Shown here piece by piece: positions 1-7,791 of a DNA stretch of 64,000 bases. The DNA is from Actinoplanes couchii (lineage in GTDB: Bacteria > Actinomycetota > Actinomycetes > Mycobacteriales > Micromonosporaceae). Where the stretch lies: positions 85,833-149,832 of the forward strand of contig NZ_BOMG01000041.1 of NCBI RefSeq assembly GCF_016862075.1, written 5' to 3'. The position numbers were made by a program, and so were the translations under genes. The notes under the pieces are model-generated. The model did no database searches. It worked only from the letters and a program-made list of their open reading frames with translations, and was not told the origin of the DNA. Numbering within the stretch: position 1 is the stretch's first letter; every line of letters begins with the position of its first letter.

Positions 1-921
1 ATCTTCGGCTTCGGATACGTGGTGCTGGATCTGATCTTCGGGAAGACCCCGATCCAGCGCCGCCTCTCCGTGCTCCGGCGCTTCCGGGTCCGGACCGTCA
101 CCCAGGACGATCCCCTGCTGCGGCGCCTGCTGGTCTCGGCCGGCGAACAGCTCGACACCATGCCGCTGATGGTCCGCCTGGCCGCGCGGGACGAGCCGAT
201 GCTGGACCGGCTCGGTGGCGCGATGAAGCCGACCGAGTACCTGGCCGTCCGGTTCGCCACCATGATCGGCGCACTGGTGGTGTTCCTGTTCCTGCTGCCG
301 CCACTGTTCGCGATCCTGTTCGGCCTGATCGGCGGCTACCTGATCTGCAGCTTCGTCCTCAGTTTCCGGGTCAGCCGGCGGGAACGGCAGTTCGGCGACG
401 ACCTGCCCGGCGCCCTCAACCTGATGACCAGCTCGCTGCGGGCCGGCTTCACCCTGAACCAGTCGGTCGAGGCGGCGGTCCGCGACGACGGCGGGCCGGT
501 CGCCACCGAACTGCGCCGGGCCCTGGCCGAGACGCGGATCGGCGGCAGCTTCGAGGACGCCCTGGAACGGGTCGGCGAACGGATGCACAGCAACGAGATG
601 TCCTGGCTGGTGATGGCCCTGCGGCTGCAGCGCGAGGTGGGCGGCAGCCTGGTCGACGTCATGCAGACCACCTCCGACACGATGCGCGAGCGCTCCTACA
701 TCAAGCGGCACGTGCGGGCGCTGTCCGGTGAGGGCCGGATCTCGGCGTACGTGCTGACCGGTATGCCGCCACTGACCGCCCTGGCCATCCAGCTCACCCA
801 GCCGGGCTATCTGAAGCCGCTGTTCACCGAACCGATCGGCATCCTGCTGCTGGTCGTCGCGCTCACCGGCATGGGACTGGGCGGGCTCTGGCTGCGGTCG
901 GTCGTACGGGTGGAGGTCTGA
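1..921 (+). CDS. tadB: TadB-type type II secretion F family membrane protein (5' end cut by window)
   Basis: Inner-membrane platform protein of the Tad/Flp pilus machine, which pairs with TadC above the TadA ATPase. The frame is open from base 1 and reads hydrophobic residues before the first GTG at 19, so the gene almost certainly begins upstream of the window. Hydrophobic segments lie at about residues 75-117 and at the C-terminus (IGILLLVVALTGMGLGGLWL). Between them is a soluble four-helix T2SSF domain with the family-typical segment NLMTSSLRAGFTLNQSVEAA. It is followed after one base by tadC, the usual tadB-tadC order. Family call is firm; only the start is missing. Confidence 0.88.
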   Translation: MFGFGYVVLDLIFGKTPIQRRLSVLRRFRVRTVTQDDPLLRRLLVSAGEQLDTMPLMVRLAARDEPMLDRLGGAMKPTEYLAVRFATMIGALVVFLFLLPPLFAILFGLIGGYLICSFVLSFRVSRRERQFGDDLPGALNLMTSSLRAGFTLNQSVEAAVRDDGGPVATELRRALAETRIGGSFEDALERVGERMHSNEMSWLVMALRLQREVGGSLVDVMQTTSDTMRERSYIKRHVRALSGEGRISAYVLTGMPPLTALAIQLTQPGYLKPLFTEPIGILLLVVALTGMGLGGLWLRSVVRVEV

Positions 922-922
922 C

Positions 923-1840
923 GTGGGTGGCGTCCTGCTGATCATCATCGCCGTGGCCGCGCTGATGGGCGCGATCGCCCTGGTCGCGGTCGCCTCGACG
1001 CTGCCCGAACTGCGCCGCGACCGGATCATGCGGACCCTGGCGGTCTTCACCGGCCGGTCCGACGGCAGCCACGTCAACCGCCAGGTGTCACCGCTCGGCC
1101 AGGCGGTGCTGAACCTCGCCGAACGGATCGGCATCCTGCTCAGCCCGCCCGGCGACCGGGTCCGGCTGCACCGGATGCTGGAACTCGCCGGCAACCCGGT
1201 CGCCTGGCCCGTCCAGCGGGTGATCCGGCTCCGGCCGATCGCGATGGTGGTGCTGGCGCTGCTGATGTCCGGGGTCGGCAACACCTTCAAGGGCGAGCCC
1301 GGGGCGATCGTCGGCGCCGGTATCGGGGTGGTCCTCGGTTACGCGCTGCCGCTCATCCTGATCTACAACGCGTCCATCAAACGGCAGGAGGCCATCCAGC
1401 GGGCCCTGCCGGACGTGATGGACGTGCTGGTCATCGGGGTGGAGGCGGGTCTCGGCCTGGACTCGGCGATGGATCAGGTGGCCCGGAGCACCCGTGGCCC
1501 GATCGCCGACGAGCTGCACCGCGCGCTGCAGGAGATGCGGCTGGGCGTGGCCCGGTCCGAGGCCCTGCGGGACCTGTCCAACCGCACCACGGTACGGGAC
1601 CTCAAACGCCTGGTGACCGCACTGGTCCAGGCCGGCGAACTGGGCATCTCGGTGGCCCCGATCCTCCGTGAGCACGCCGCCGACCAGCGGATCCGGCGCC
1701 GTCAGCGGGCCGAGGAGGCGGCACAGCAGGTGCCGGTGAAGATGCTCTTCCCGATCCTGTTCTGCATGTTCCCGGCGATCTTCGTGGTGATCATCGGCCC
1801 GGCCGTGATCTCGCTGGTCAAGACCTTCTCCAACAGCTGA
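923..1840 (+). CDS. tadC: TadC-type type II secretion F family membrane protein
   Basis: Partner of TadB in the inner-membrane platform of the Tad pilus or secretion system. 305 aa, GTG start one base after the tadB stop, so probably translationally coupled. An N-terminal membrane helix (about 3-25), a second hydrophobic stretch (about 105-145), a T2SSF domain containing DVMDVLVIGVEAGLGLDSAM, and a C-terminal helix (FPILFCMFPAIFVVIIGPAV) match the family. No Flp pilin gene follows: the operon ends here and an iron box begins 7 bp later, so tadC is the last gene of the visible Tad operon. Confidence 0.88.
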   Translation: MGGVLLIIIAVAALMGAIALVAVASTLPELRRDRIMRTLAVFTGRSDGSHVNRQVSPLGQAVLNLAERIGILLSPPGDRVRLHRMLELAGNPVAWPVQRVIRLRPIAMVVLALLMSGVGNTFKGEPGAIVGAGIGVVLGYALPLILIYNASIKRQEAIQRALPDVMDVLVIGVEAGLGLDSAMDQVARSTRGPIADELHRALQEMRLGVARSEALRDLSNRTTVRDLKRLVTALVQAGELGISVAPILREHAADQRIRRRQRAEEAAQQVPVKMLFPILFCMFPAIFVVIIGPAVISLVKTFSNS

Positions 1841-1846
1841 TTCCGG

Positions 1847-1865
1847 TTAGGTTAGCCTGACCTCA
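1847..1865. promoter_or_regulatory. Iron box (IdeR/DmdR1-type operator) for the siderophore transporter
   Basis: The 19-mer TTAGGTTAGCCTGACCTCA closely matches the actinobacterial iron-box palindrome TTAGGTTAGSCTAACCTAA. It lies 24 bp before the GTG of the first ABC half-transporter. A DtxR-family repressor loaded with Fe2+ is expected to shut off the downstream genes when iron is plentiful. A better copy sits at 5291. Confidence 0.85.
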
Positions 1866-1888
1866 CTCACTGTGGGGAAGGGCCGGAA

Positions 1889-3553
1889 GTGACTGTTCTG
1901 AGTAGAGCCCTGCGCCGCCAGCGGGGCCGCATCACCGCCAGCGTGGCGCTGGTCTGCCTGCACCAGACCGCCGAGGCCATGGTCCCGGTCGCGATCGGCC
2001 TGATCATCGACCGGGCGGTGGCCACCTCGGACACCCCGGCGCTGCTGATCTCACTGGCCCTGCTGGCCGGGCTGTTCACGATCCTCGCGATGGCCTGGCG
2101 GTTCGGCTCCCGGATCGGCAACGAGGCGGTCGAACGCGAGGCCCACCTGCTGCGGGTGGAGATCGCCGGCCGGGCGCTGGACCCGCGCGGCCAGCGGTCC
2201 GGGATGCGCGACGGGGAGTTGCTGTCGGTGGTCGCCTCGGACACCGAACAGGCCGTGCAGGCGGTCCGGGCGGTCGCGTTCATCGCCGCCGCATGCACCG
2301 CGCTGGTCGTCTCGGCGGTCGCGCTGATCGTGGTGGAACCGCTGCTCGGGATCGGGGTGCTGCTCGGCGTACCGCTGGTGGTCCTGGGTCTGCAGTCGCT
2401 GGCGCCGCTGATGACCCGGCGCAGCGAGGCCCAGCAGGCGGCCCTGGCCGCCACCACCGCCCTGGCCGTCGACCTGCTCTCCGGCCTGCGGGTGCTGCGC
2501 GGGCTGGGGGCCCAGCACCACGCGGCCGGGCGGTACGCCGGCGCCAGCGGCCGGGCCCTGACCGACACGCTGCGCGCGGCCACCACCAAGGGGGTGCACC
2601 TGGGCCTGACCACCGCGGTGAACGGGCTGCTGCTCGCGACGGTCGCCGGGTTCGCCGGCTGGTTCGCGATCCAGGGCCGGATCACCGTCGGCGAGCTGGT
2701 GGCGGTGGTCGGACTGGCCCAGTTCATCGCCGAGCCGGTGCAGACGCTCGGCTTCTGCGTGCAGCTGCTGGCCACCGCGCGGGCGTCGGCCGGCCGGGTC
2801 ACCCGGGTGCTGGACGCGAAACCCCGGGTCGAACCGGGCACCGCGGGCGTTCCGGCGCCGGGCCCGGCCCGGGTCGAGATCGATCAGGTGGGGTACGGCG
2901 AACTCGACGGCCTGACCCTGCGCCTGCACGACGGCGAGATCCTGGCCGTACTGGCCGGATCCCCGCGCGAGGCCGACGAACTGCTCACGCTGCTGACCGG
3001 CGGGGTGTCCCGGGACGACTACCGGGGCACGGTCCGCATCGACGGCGTGCCGCTGGAGGACCTGGCCCTGGACACCGCCCGCCAGGTGGTGCTGGTGGAA
3101 CGGCACGACGTGACACTCTTCGCCGGAACCGTCCGGGCCAACATCACGCTGCGCGGCGAACTGGACGACGCGGTGGTGTCGGCCGCGGTCGCCAACGCCG
3201 CCGCCGAGGAGGTGCCGCTCGACCAGGACCTGGTGGAACGCGGCGCCAACCTGTCCGGCGGGCAGCGGCAACGGCTCGCCCTGGCCCGGGCGCTGGCCAC
3301 CGACCCGCCGGTGCTGGTGCTGCACGACCCGACGACAGCCGTCGACGCGGTGACCGAGGGCCTGATCGCGGACCGGCTGGCCGGCGCCCGCGACGGCGCC
3401 GGGCGCGCCACCCTGATGGTCACCAGCAGCCCGGCGCTGCTGCGGGCCGCACACCGGGTGGCGGTGCTGGACGGCGGCCGGGTGGTCGCCGAGGGAACAC
3501 ACGATCAGCTCGTCGCCTCCGACGAGCGCTACCGTTCGGCGGTCCTGCGATGA
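1889..3553 (+). CDS. ABC exporter-fold half-transporter, degenerate nucleotide-binding site (siderophore transporter subunit 1)
   Basis: 554 aa fused membrane domain (about 10-290) and nucleotide-binding domain (about 325-554). GTG start with GGCCGGAA upstream. The NBD is asymmetric: the Walker A region reads LAGSPREADE with no GxGK(S/T), the Q-loop Gln is replaced (VERHD), the Walker B Glu is Pro (LVLHDPTT) and the H-loop His is Ser, yet the signature LSGGQRQRLALARAL is perfect. It can therefore complete, but not itself power, one ATP site with the partner encoded by the overlapping next gene (ATGA). Iron box upstream and a siderophore-interacting protein downstream suggest an IrtAB-like ferric-siderophore importer; siderophore export is the alternative because the fold is shared. 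Confidence 0.85.
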   Translation: MTVLSRALRRQRGRITASVALVCLHQTAEAMVPVAIGLIIDRAVATSDTPALLISLALLAGLFTILAMAWRFGSRIGNEAVEREAHLLRVEIAGRALDPRGQRSGMRDGELLSVVASDTEQAVQAVRAVAFIAAACTALVVSAVALIVVEPLLGIGVLLGVPLVVLGLQSLAPLMTRRSEAQQAALAATTALAVDLLSGLRVLRGLGAQHHAAGRYAGASGRALTDTLRAATTKGVHLGLTTAVNGLLLATVAGFAGWFAIQGRITVGELVAVVGLAQFIAEPVQTLGFCVQLLATARASAGRVTRVLDAKPRVEPGTAGVPAPGPARVEIDQVGYGELDGLTLRLHDGEILAVLAGSPREADELLTLLTGGVSRDDYRGTVRIDGVPLEDLALDTARQVVLVERHDVTLFAGTVRANITLRGELDDAVVSAAVANAAAEEVPLDQDLVERGANLSGGQRQRLALARALATDPPVLVLHDPTTAVDAVTEGLIADRLAGARDGAGRATLMVTSSPALLRAAHRVAVLDGGRVVAEGTHDQLVASDERYRSAVLR

Positions 3554-5289
3554 ATCAGCTCCTTCCGGTGGCCGGCCCGCGGGAGACCTGGCGGGCCTTC
3601 GGCGCCGAGTTCGCCCGGATGCCCCGGCTCAGCACGATCGCGGCGGCGCTGCTGATCGGCGCGGCGGCCAGCATGCTCGTCGCTCCGTGGGTGCTGGGCC
3701 GGCTGGTGGACGCGGTGATCGCCGGGGCCGGGCTGGACGAGGTGATCGGGCACGCCCTGGTGATCGGGGCGGCCTCGGTCGTGGGTGGTCTGCTGACCGC
3801 GGCCGGGGCGGCGGTCGCGGCCCGGCTCGGCGAGACCGTGGTGGCCCGGCTGCGCGAGAGGGTGATGGACCGGGCGCTGCACCTGCCGACCGCCACCCTG
3901 GAACGGACCGGCACCGGCGACCTGGTGGCCCGGGCCGGTGACGACGTCGCGGTGGTGGCGAACGTGCTCACCGGCGGCGGCCCGGCCCTGGTCAACGCGC
4001 TGCTGTCGGTGGTGCTCACGGCCGGCGGGCTGTTCGCGCTGGACTGGCGGCTCGGGCTGGCCGGGCTGGCCGCGGTGCCCGGATACGCCCTCGCGATGCG
4101 GTGGTACCTGCCGAAATCGGCGCCGTACTACACGCGGGAACGGATCGTGGCCGGGGAACGGTCGCAGGCGATGGCGGGCGCGTTGCACGGGGCGGCGACG
4201 GTCCGGGCGTACCGGATCGAGGCCGACCAGGTGGGCCGCATCGCCGACCGGTCCGAGGCGGCCCGGGACCTGTCGCTGGACGTGTTCAAGCTGTACACCC
4301 GGTTCAGCACCCGGATGAACCGGGCCGAGTACTTCGGGCTGGCCGCCGTGCTGATCGCCGGATTCCTGCTGGTCCGGTACGACCTGGCGTCGGTCGGCGC
4401 GGCCACCGCGGCGGCCCTCTACTTCCACCGGCTGTTCAACCCGATCGGCTTCCTGCTCATGGAGGCCGACACGTTCCTCCAGGTCAACGCGTCGCTGGCC
4501 CGCTTGATCGGGGTGGCGAACCTGCCCGGCCGGGCTACTCCCCCGGTCTCCTCCGAGCCGGTCGACAGCGGTCTGGAGGTGGTGGTCCGGGAGCACCGCT
4601 ACGACGGCGGGCCGGCGGTGCTCTCCGACATCGTCCTCAAGGTCGCGCCCGGTGAGCGGGTCGCGCTGGTCGGCGCCAGCGGGGCCGGCAAGACGACGCT
4701 GGCGGCCATCGCGGCCGGGATCATCCCGCCGTCCGACGGGGACGTGGCGCTGGGCGGGGTGCCGTTGGCCGACCTCGGCGAGGAACGGGTCCGGCAGCGG
4801 ATCGCCCTGGTCAGCCAGGAGGTGCACGTCTTCGCCGGGCCGCTCGCCACGGATCTGCGGCTGGCCCGGCCGGACGCCGGTGACGACGAGATGGTGGCGG
4901 CGCTGGAGCGGGCCGGGGCCGGTGACTGGTTCCGGGCGCTGCCGGACGGTCTGGCCACCGAGGTCGGCGAGGGTGGGCACCGGCTCACCTCGGCGCAGGC
5001 CCAGCAGCTCGCCCTGGCCCGGCTGGTGCTGGCCGGCCCGGCGGTGGCGGTGCTGGACGAGGCGACGGCGGAGGCCGGCAGCGCGGGCGCGCGGGATCTG
5101 GACCGGGCCGCGACGGCGGTCACCGAGGGGCGGACCACGCTGATCGTGGCGCACCGGCTGACCCAGGCGGCGGGCGCCGACCGGATCCTGGTGATGGATC
5201 ACGGGCGGGTCGTCGAGGAGGGCAGCCACGAGACGTTACGGCAGGCCGGAGGCCGGTACGCACGGCTCTGGACCGCGTGGGAGCATTAG
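3550..5289 (+). CDS. ABC exporter-fold half-transporter, catalytic subunit (siderophore transporter subunit 2)
   Basis: 579 aa; ATG overlaps the previous stop (ATGA). Membrane domain about 20-300, NBD about 340-579. Complementary to its partner: Walker A GASGAGKTT, Q-loop (VSQEVHVF), Walker B VAVLDEATA with catalytic Glu and H-loop VAHRL are intact, but the signature is LTSAQAQQ instead of LSGGQ. A heterodimer would have one complete ATP site (this Walker A/B plus the partner signature) and one dead site, the pattern of asymmetric heterodimers such as TM287/288. In mycobacterial IrtAB the reductase domain is fused to IrtA; here it is a separate downstream gene. Siderophore transport is inferred from context, not sequence. 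Confidence 0.87.
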   Translation: MNQLLPVAGPRETWRAFGAEFARMPRLSTIAAALLIGAAASMLVAPWVLGRLVDAVIAGAGLDEVIGHALVIGAASVVGGLLTAAGAAVAARLGETVVARLRERVMDRALHLPTATLERTGTGDLVARAGDDVAVVANVLTGGGPALVNALLSVVLTAGGLFALDWRLGLAGLAAVPGYALAMRWYLPKSAPYYTRERIVAGERSQAMAGALHGAATVRAYRIEADQVGRIADRSEAARDLSLDVFKLYTRFSTRMNRAEYFGLAAVLIAGFLLVRYDLASVGAATAAALYFHRLFNPIGFLLMEADTFLQVNASLARLIGVANLPGRATPPVSSEPVDSGLEVVVREHRYDGGPAVLSDIVLKVAPGERVALVGASGAGKTTLAAIAAGIIPPSDGDVALGGVPLADLGEERVRQRIALVSQEVHVFAGPLATDLRLARPDAGDDEMVAALERAGAGDWFRALPDGLATEVGEGGHRLTSAQAQQLALARLVLAGPAVAVLDEATAEAGSAGARDLDRAATAVTEGRTTLIVAHRLTQAAGADRILVMDHGRVVEEGSHETLRQAGGRYARLWTAWEH

Positions 5290-5290
5290 G

Positions 5291-5309
5291 TTAGGTTAGC
5301 CTAACTATG
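5291..5309. promoter_or_regulatory. Iron box overlapping the start of the siderophore-interacting protein gene
   Basis: TTAGGTTAGCCTAACTATG matches the iron-box consensus over the first 16 bases and runs into the ATG at 5307. Another TTAGG lies just upstream from 5286. Bound repressor would cover the initiation region, giving the reductase gene its own iron switch independent of the transporter promoter. No good Shine-Dalgarno lies at a normal distance, which fits a leaderless transcript from this site. Confidence 0.85.
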
Positions 5310-6116
5310 GCGAACTTCAAGATCCGTAAGCCGGTCGATCCCCATGTGCTGCTCCTCGAGGTGGTCACGAGCGAACGGGTGTCGGCCAACATGGTCCGGG
5401 TGACCCTGGGCGGCGACGGGCTGAGCCGGTTCACCCCGCTCGGCTTCGACCAGTGGTTCCGGCTCTTCCTGCCCCGCCCCGGGCAGGACTCGCTCAAGCT
5501 GCCCACCCGCACGTCCGGGCTGTGGTACGCGCAGTATCTGGCCACCGCCAAACCCAAGCGGCCGTACGTCCGGAACTACACCGTCCGGGCGTACCGGCCG
5601 GACGGGCTCGACGTCGACTTCGTCGTGCACCTGGACGACGACGGGAACTGCGGTCCGGCCACCCGGTTCGCCCTGGACGCCAAACCCGGCGATCAGGTCG
5701 GGCTGCTCGATCAGGGGGTCGGCTACAACCCGCGGGCCGACCACGACTGGACCCTGCTGGCCGCCGACGAGACCGGGCTGCCCGCGGTGGCCGGCATCTG
5801 CGAGTCGCTGCCGGACGACGCCCGCGGTGTGGCCATCGTCGAAGTGCCGTCCCTCGACGACGTCCAGGAGTTCCGCAAGCCCGGCGGGATCGACCTGCGG
5901 TGGGTGGCCCGCACCGGCGCGCACGCGGTGCCCGGGGCTCTCGCGCTGGAGACCCTGACGGCCGCCGAGTTGCCGTCCGGGCCGGTCTGGGCCTACCTGG
6001 TCGGCGAGTCGGCACTGGTCACCGGCGGTCGCCGGCACCTGGTCCAGGACCGCCGGATCCCGAAGACCAACATCGACTTCATCGGCTACTGGCGGCACGG
6101 GCACGCCGCCATGTAG
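5307..6116 (+). CDS. Siderophore-interacting FAD-binding protein (ferric-siderophore reductase)
   Basis: 269 aa, SIP/ViuB family, predicted to release iron in the cytoplasm by reducing Fe3+-siderophore with NAD(P)H or ferredoxin through FAD. N-terminal FAD-binding barrel includes MVRVTLGGDGL and the FAD motif RNYTVRAY (about 90-97); a C-terminal NAD(P)H-domain relative ends with the family hallmark IGYWRHG. The start at 5307 is immediately after the iron box. With the two upstream half-transporters it forms a split version of the IrtAB arrangement: uptake followed by reductive release. Confidence 0.9.
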   Translation: MANFKIRKPVDPHVLLLEVVTSERVSANMVRVTLGGDGLSRFTPLGFDQWFRLFLPRPGQDSLKLPTRTSGLWYAQYLATAKPKRPYVRNYTVRAYRPDGLDVDFVVHLDDDGNCGPATRFALDAKPGDQVGLLDQGVGYNPRADHDWTLLAADETGLPAVAGICESLPDDARGVAIVEVPSLDDVQEFRKPGGIDLRWVARTGAHAVPGALALETLTAAELPSGPVWAYLVGESALVTGGRRHLVQDRRIPKTNIDFIGYWRHGHAAM

Positions 6117-6125
6117 CCGGAGTCG

Positions 6126-7535
6126 CTACACCGACAGCAGGTGGGCCGACCAGGGCGGGAGGTCCACGTAGAGGCCGTCACGGGCCAGGATGTCGCCGTC
6201 CCGGGGGTAGACCTCGCCGGTCAGGAGGTCGGTCAGGTTCCAGGTCCGGCCGGAGAGGCCGGGCCACCGGAGGGGGATACGGGCCTGCGCACGGTGGGCG
6301 CCGAAGTTCAGGGCCACCACGTGGCGGGACGTGCCGCGGCGCCAGGTCCAGGCCAGGATGTCGCGGTGGCCGCCGGTCTCCAGCAGGGACCATTCGCCGC
6401 CGCGGAGGCGGGCCGCCGCGGCCAGCAGGCGGTGATGGAACGCGGTCAGCTCGGGGTCGGTGGGCTCGTCGAGACGGCGGCCGAGGTGCAGCGGCAGGCG
6501 GGTGCGGCGGCCCTCGAACTGGCCGTCGTGCCAGAGGGTGGCGCCGGGCAGGGTGGCGATCGCGATGGCGGCGGCACGGCCCCGGCCGGCGGGGACGGCG
6601 GTGGCGGCCCGCTCCTCGTCGTGGTTCTCCAGGAAACGCAGCAGGCGCTCCTGGTAACCCCGGTCGGCGGTCAGATGTTTACGCAGCGCGGAGGCGTCCT
6701 CGTGGAGCAGCCGGTCGTAGAGGCGCTTGTCGTAGCAGAAGTCGAAACCCTGCTGCTGCAGCGTCCATTCGGTGTCCCAGTACGCCTCGGCGATCAGCAT
6801 CAGCTCGGGGTGCACGGTGCGGACCCGTTCCAGGATCGTGGGCCAGAACTCGGTGGCCGGGGCGGGACCGGCCCACGTACCCCAGGTGCGCTCGAAGATC
6901 TCGTTGGTGACCAGCATCGCCATGTCGACCCGGATGCCGTCGCACTGCTCGCCGATCCAGGTGAGCGTGGCCACGGTGGCCTCCCGCAGACCCGGGTCGA
7001 AGGCGTTCAGCTGGGCGACATCGGGCCAGGGCGGGAAATACGGATCCCTGGCGTACGCGAAGATCCGGCCGTTGCTCTCGAACCAGACGCCGGGTTCGGT
7101 GCTGTCACCCTGGACGAACCAGTCCGGGTACGCGGTGATCGCCGGGTGGTCCGGGGCGACGTGGTTGGGCACGTAGTCGAGGATCAGTTTGAGGCCGCGG
7201 CGGCGTAGCTCGGCGCGGGCGGTGGCCAGCCCCCGGTGCCCGCCGAACCGTTTGTCGGCCTGGTAGCGGCGCACACAGTACGGCGAGGCGGTCACGTCGC
7301 CGATGGTGTAGCCGGACGGCACGTCCCAGACGGCCCGGGCGATGGTCAGGCCGATGGGGCTGCGCTCCCAGACACCCATCAGCCAGACGGCGTCGAGCCC
7401 GGGCGCGGCGATCTCGTCCCACACCTCGCCGGGCACGTCGCCGAGCGTCACCGGGCGGCCGAAGCGCTCACTCAGCCCGGCCAGCCACGGCAACGTGCCG
7501 ATCTCGTAGATCACCGGCTCCCCAGGCCACGTCAT
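6126..7535 (-). CDS. GH13 (alpha-amylase family) glycoside hydrolase, cytoplasmic
   Basis: 469 aa with all four GH13 motifs in order: region I LDYVPNH (about 119-125), region II GIRVDMAML with the nucleophile Asp204, region III IAEAYWD with the acid/base Glu250, region IV FLENHDEE with Asp306. A short C-terminal beta domain follows the barrel. No signal peptide, so it acts inside the cell, probably on alpha-glucans, maltooligosaccharides or trehalose-type sugars; exact substrate cannot be read from sequence. ATG start faces the 34-codon peptide gene at 7545 in the same direction and is probably read from the same promoter region. Confidence 0.85.
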   Translation of the reverse strand: MTWPGEPVIYEIGTLPWLAGLSERFGRPVTLGDVPGEVWDEIAAPGLDAVWLMGVWERSPIGLTIARAVWDVPSGYTIGDVTASPYCVRRYQADKRFGGHRGLATARAELRRRGLKLILDYVPNHVAPDHPAITAYPDWFVQGDSTEPGVWFESNGRIFAYARDPYFPPWPDVAQLNAFDPGLREATVATLTWIGEQCDGIRVDMAMLVTNEIFERTWGTWAGPAPATEFWPTILERVRTVHPELMLIAEAYWDTEWTLQQQGFDFCYDKRLYDRLLHEDASALRKHLTADRGYQERLLRFLENHDEERAATAVPAGRGRAAAIAIATLPGATLWHDGQFEGRRTRLPLHLGRRLDEPTDPELTAFHHRLLAAAARLRGGEWSLLETGGHRDILAWTWRRGTSRHVVALNFGAHRAQARIPLRWPGLSGRTWNLTDLLTGEVYPRDGDILARDGLYVDLPPWSAHLLSV

Positions 7536-7544
7536 CGGCCCATG

Positions 7545-7649
7545 CTAGATCCAGCAGAGTGCCTCCGCATGGGCCGGGCTGGCCGTCATCACCGCCCCGA
7601 ACACCACGACGCTCGCCAGCCAGAGCCTGATCAATCCGCGCATCCTCAT
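7545..7649 (-). CDS. 34-aa predicted secreted peptide
   Basis: Small frame ATG(7649)-TAG(7545). It reads a basic start (MRMRGLIRL), a hydrophobic core (WLASVVVFGAVMTA) and a signal-peptidase-like site SPAHA, leaving only EALCWI after cleavage. A good Shine-Dalgarno GGAGGG lies 1-6 bases upstream of the first ATG and suits the second ATG at 7643 better. It sits between the GH13 gene and the aminotransferase, just upstream of GH13. No family recognised. It might be a tiny secreted peptide, a leader peptide for the GH13 gene, or chance. Confidence 0.4.
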   Translation of the reverse strand: MRMRGLIRLWLASVVVFGAVMTASPAHAEALCWI

Positions 7650-7791
7650 CCCTCCGTCACAGGGGGAAACGACTTAGTTGATCAATCGGTGCGGGAGCTG
7701 TTCCTTTCCTGTCTTTTAACTATCGAACGATCTGTTCGTCTTGCCCGTATCGGAGGTTGGCAACATCACCGGAGGGTTCGGGAGGACTACT

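Noticed and set aside
2293..3549. Upstream extension of the second ABC subunit
   Set aside because: It is an out-of-frame reading of the first subunit; the ATGA junction at 3550 is the true start.
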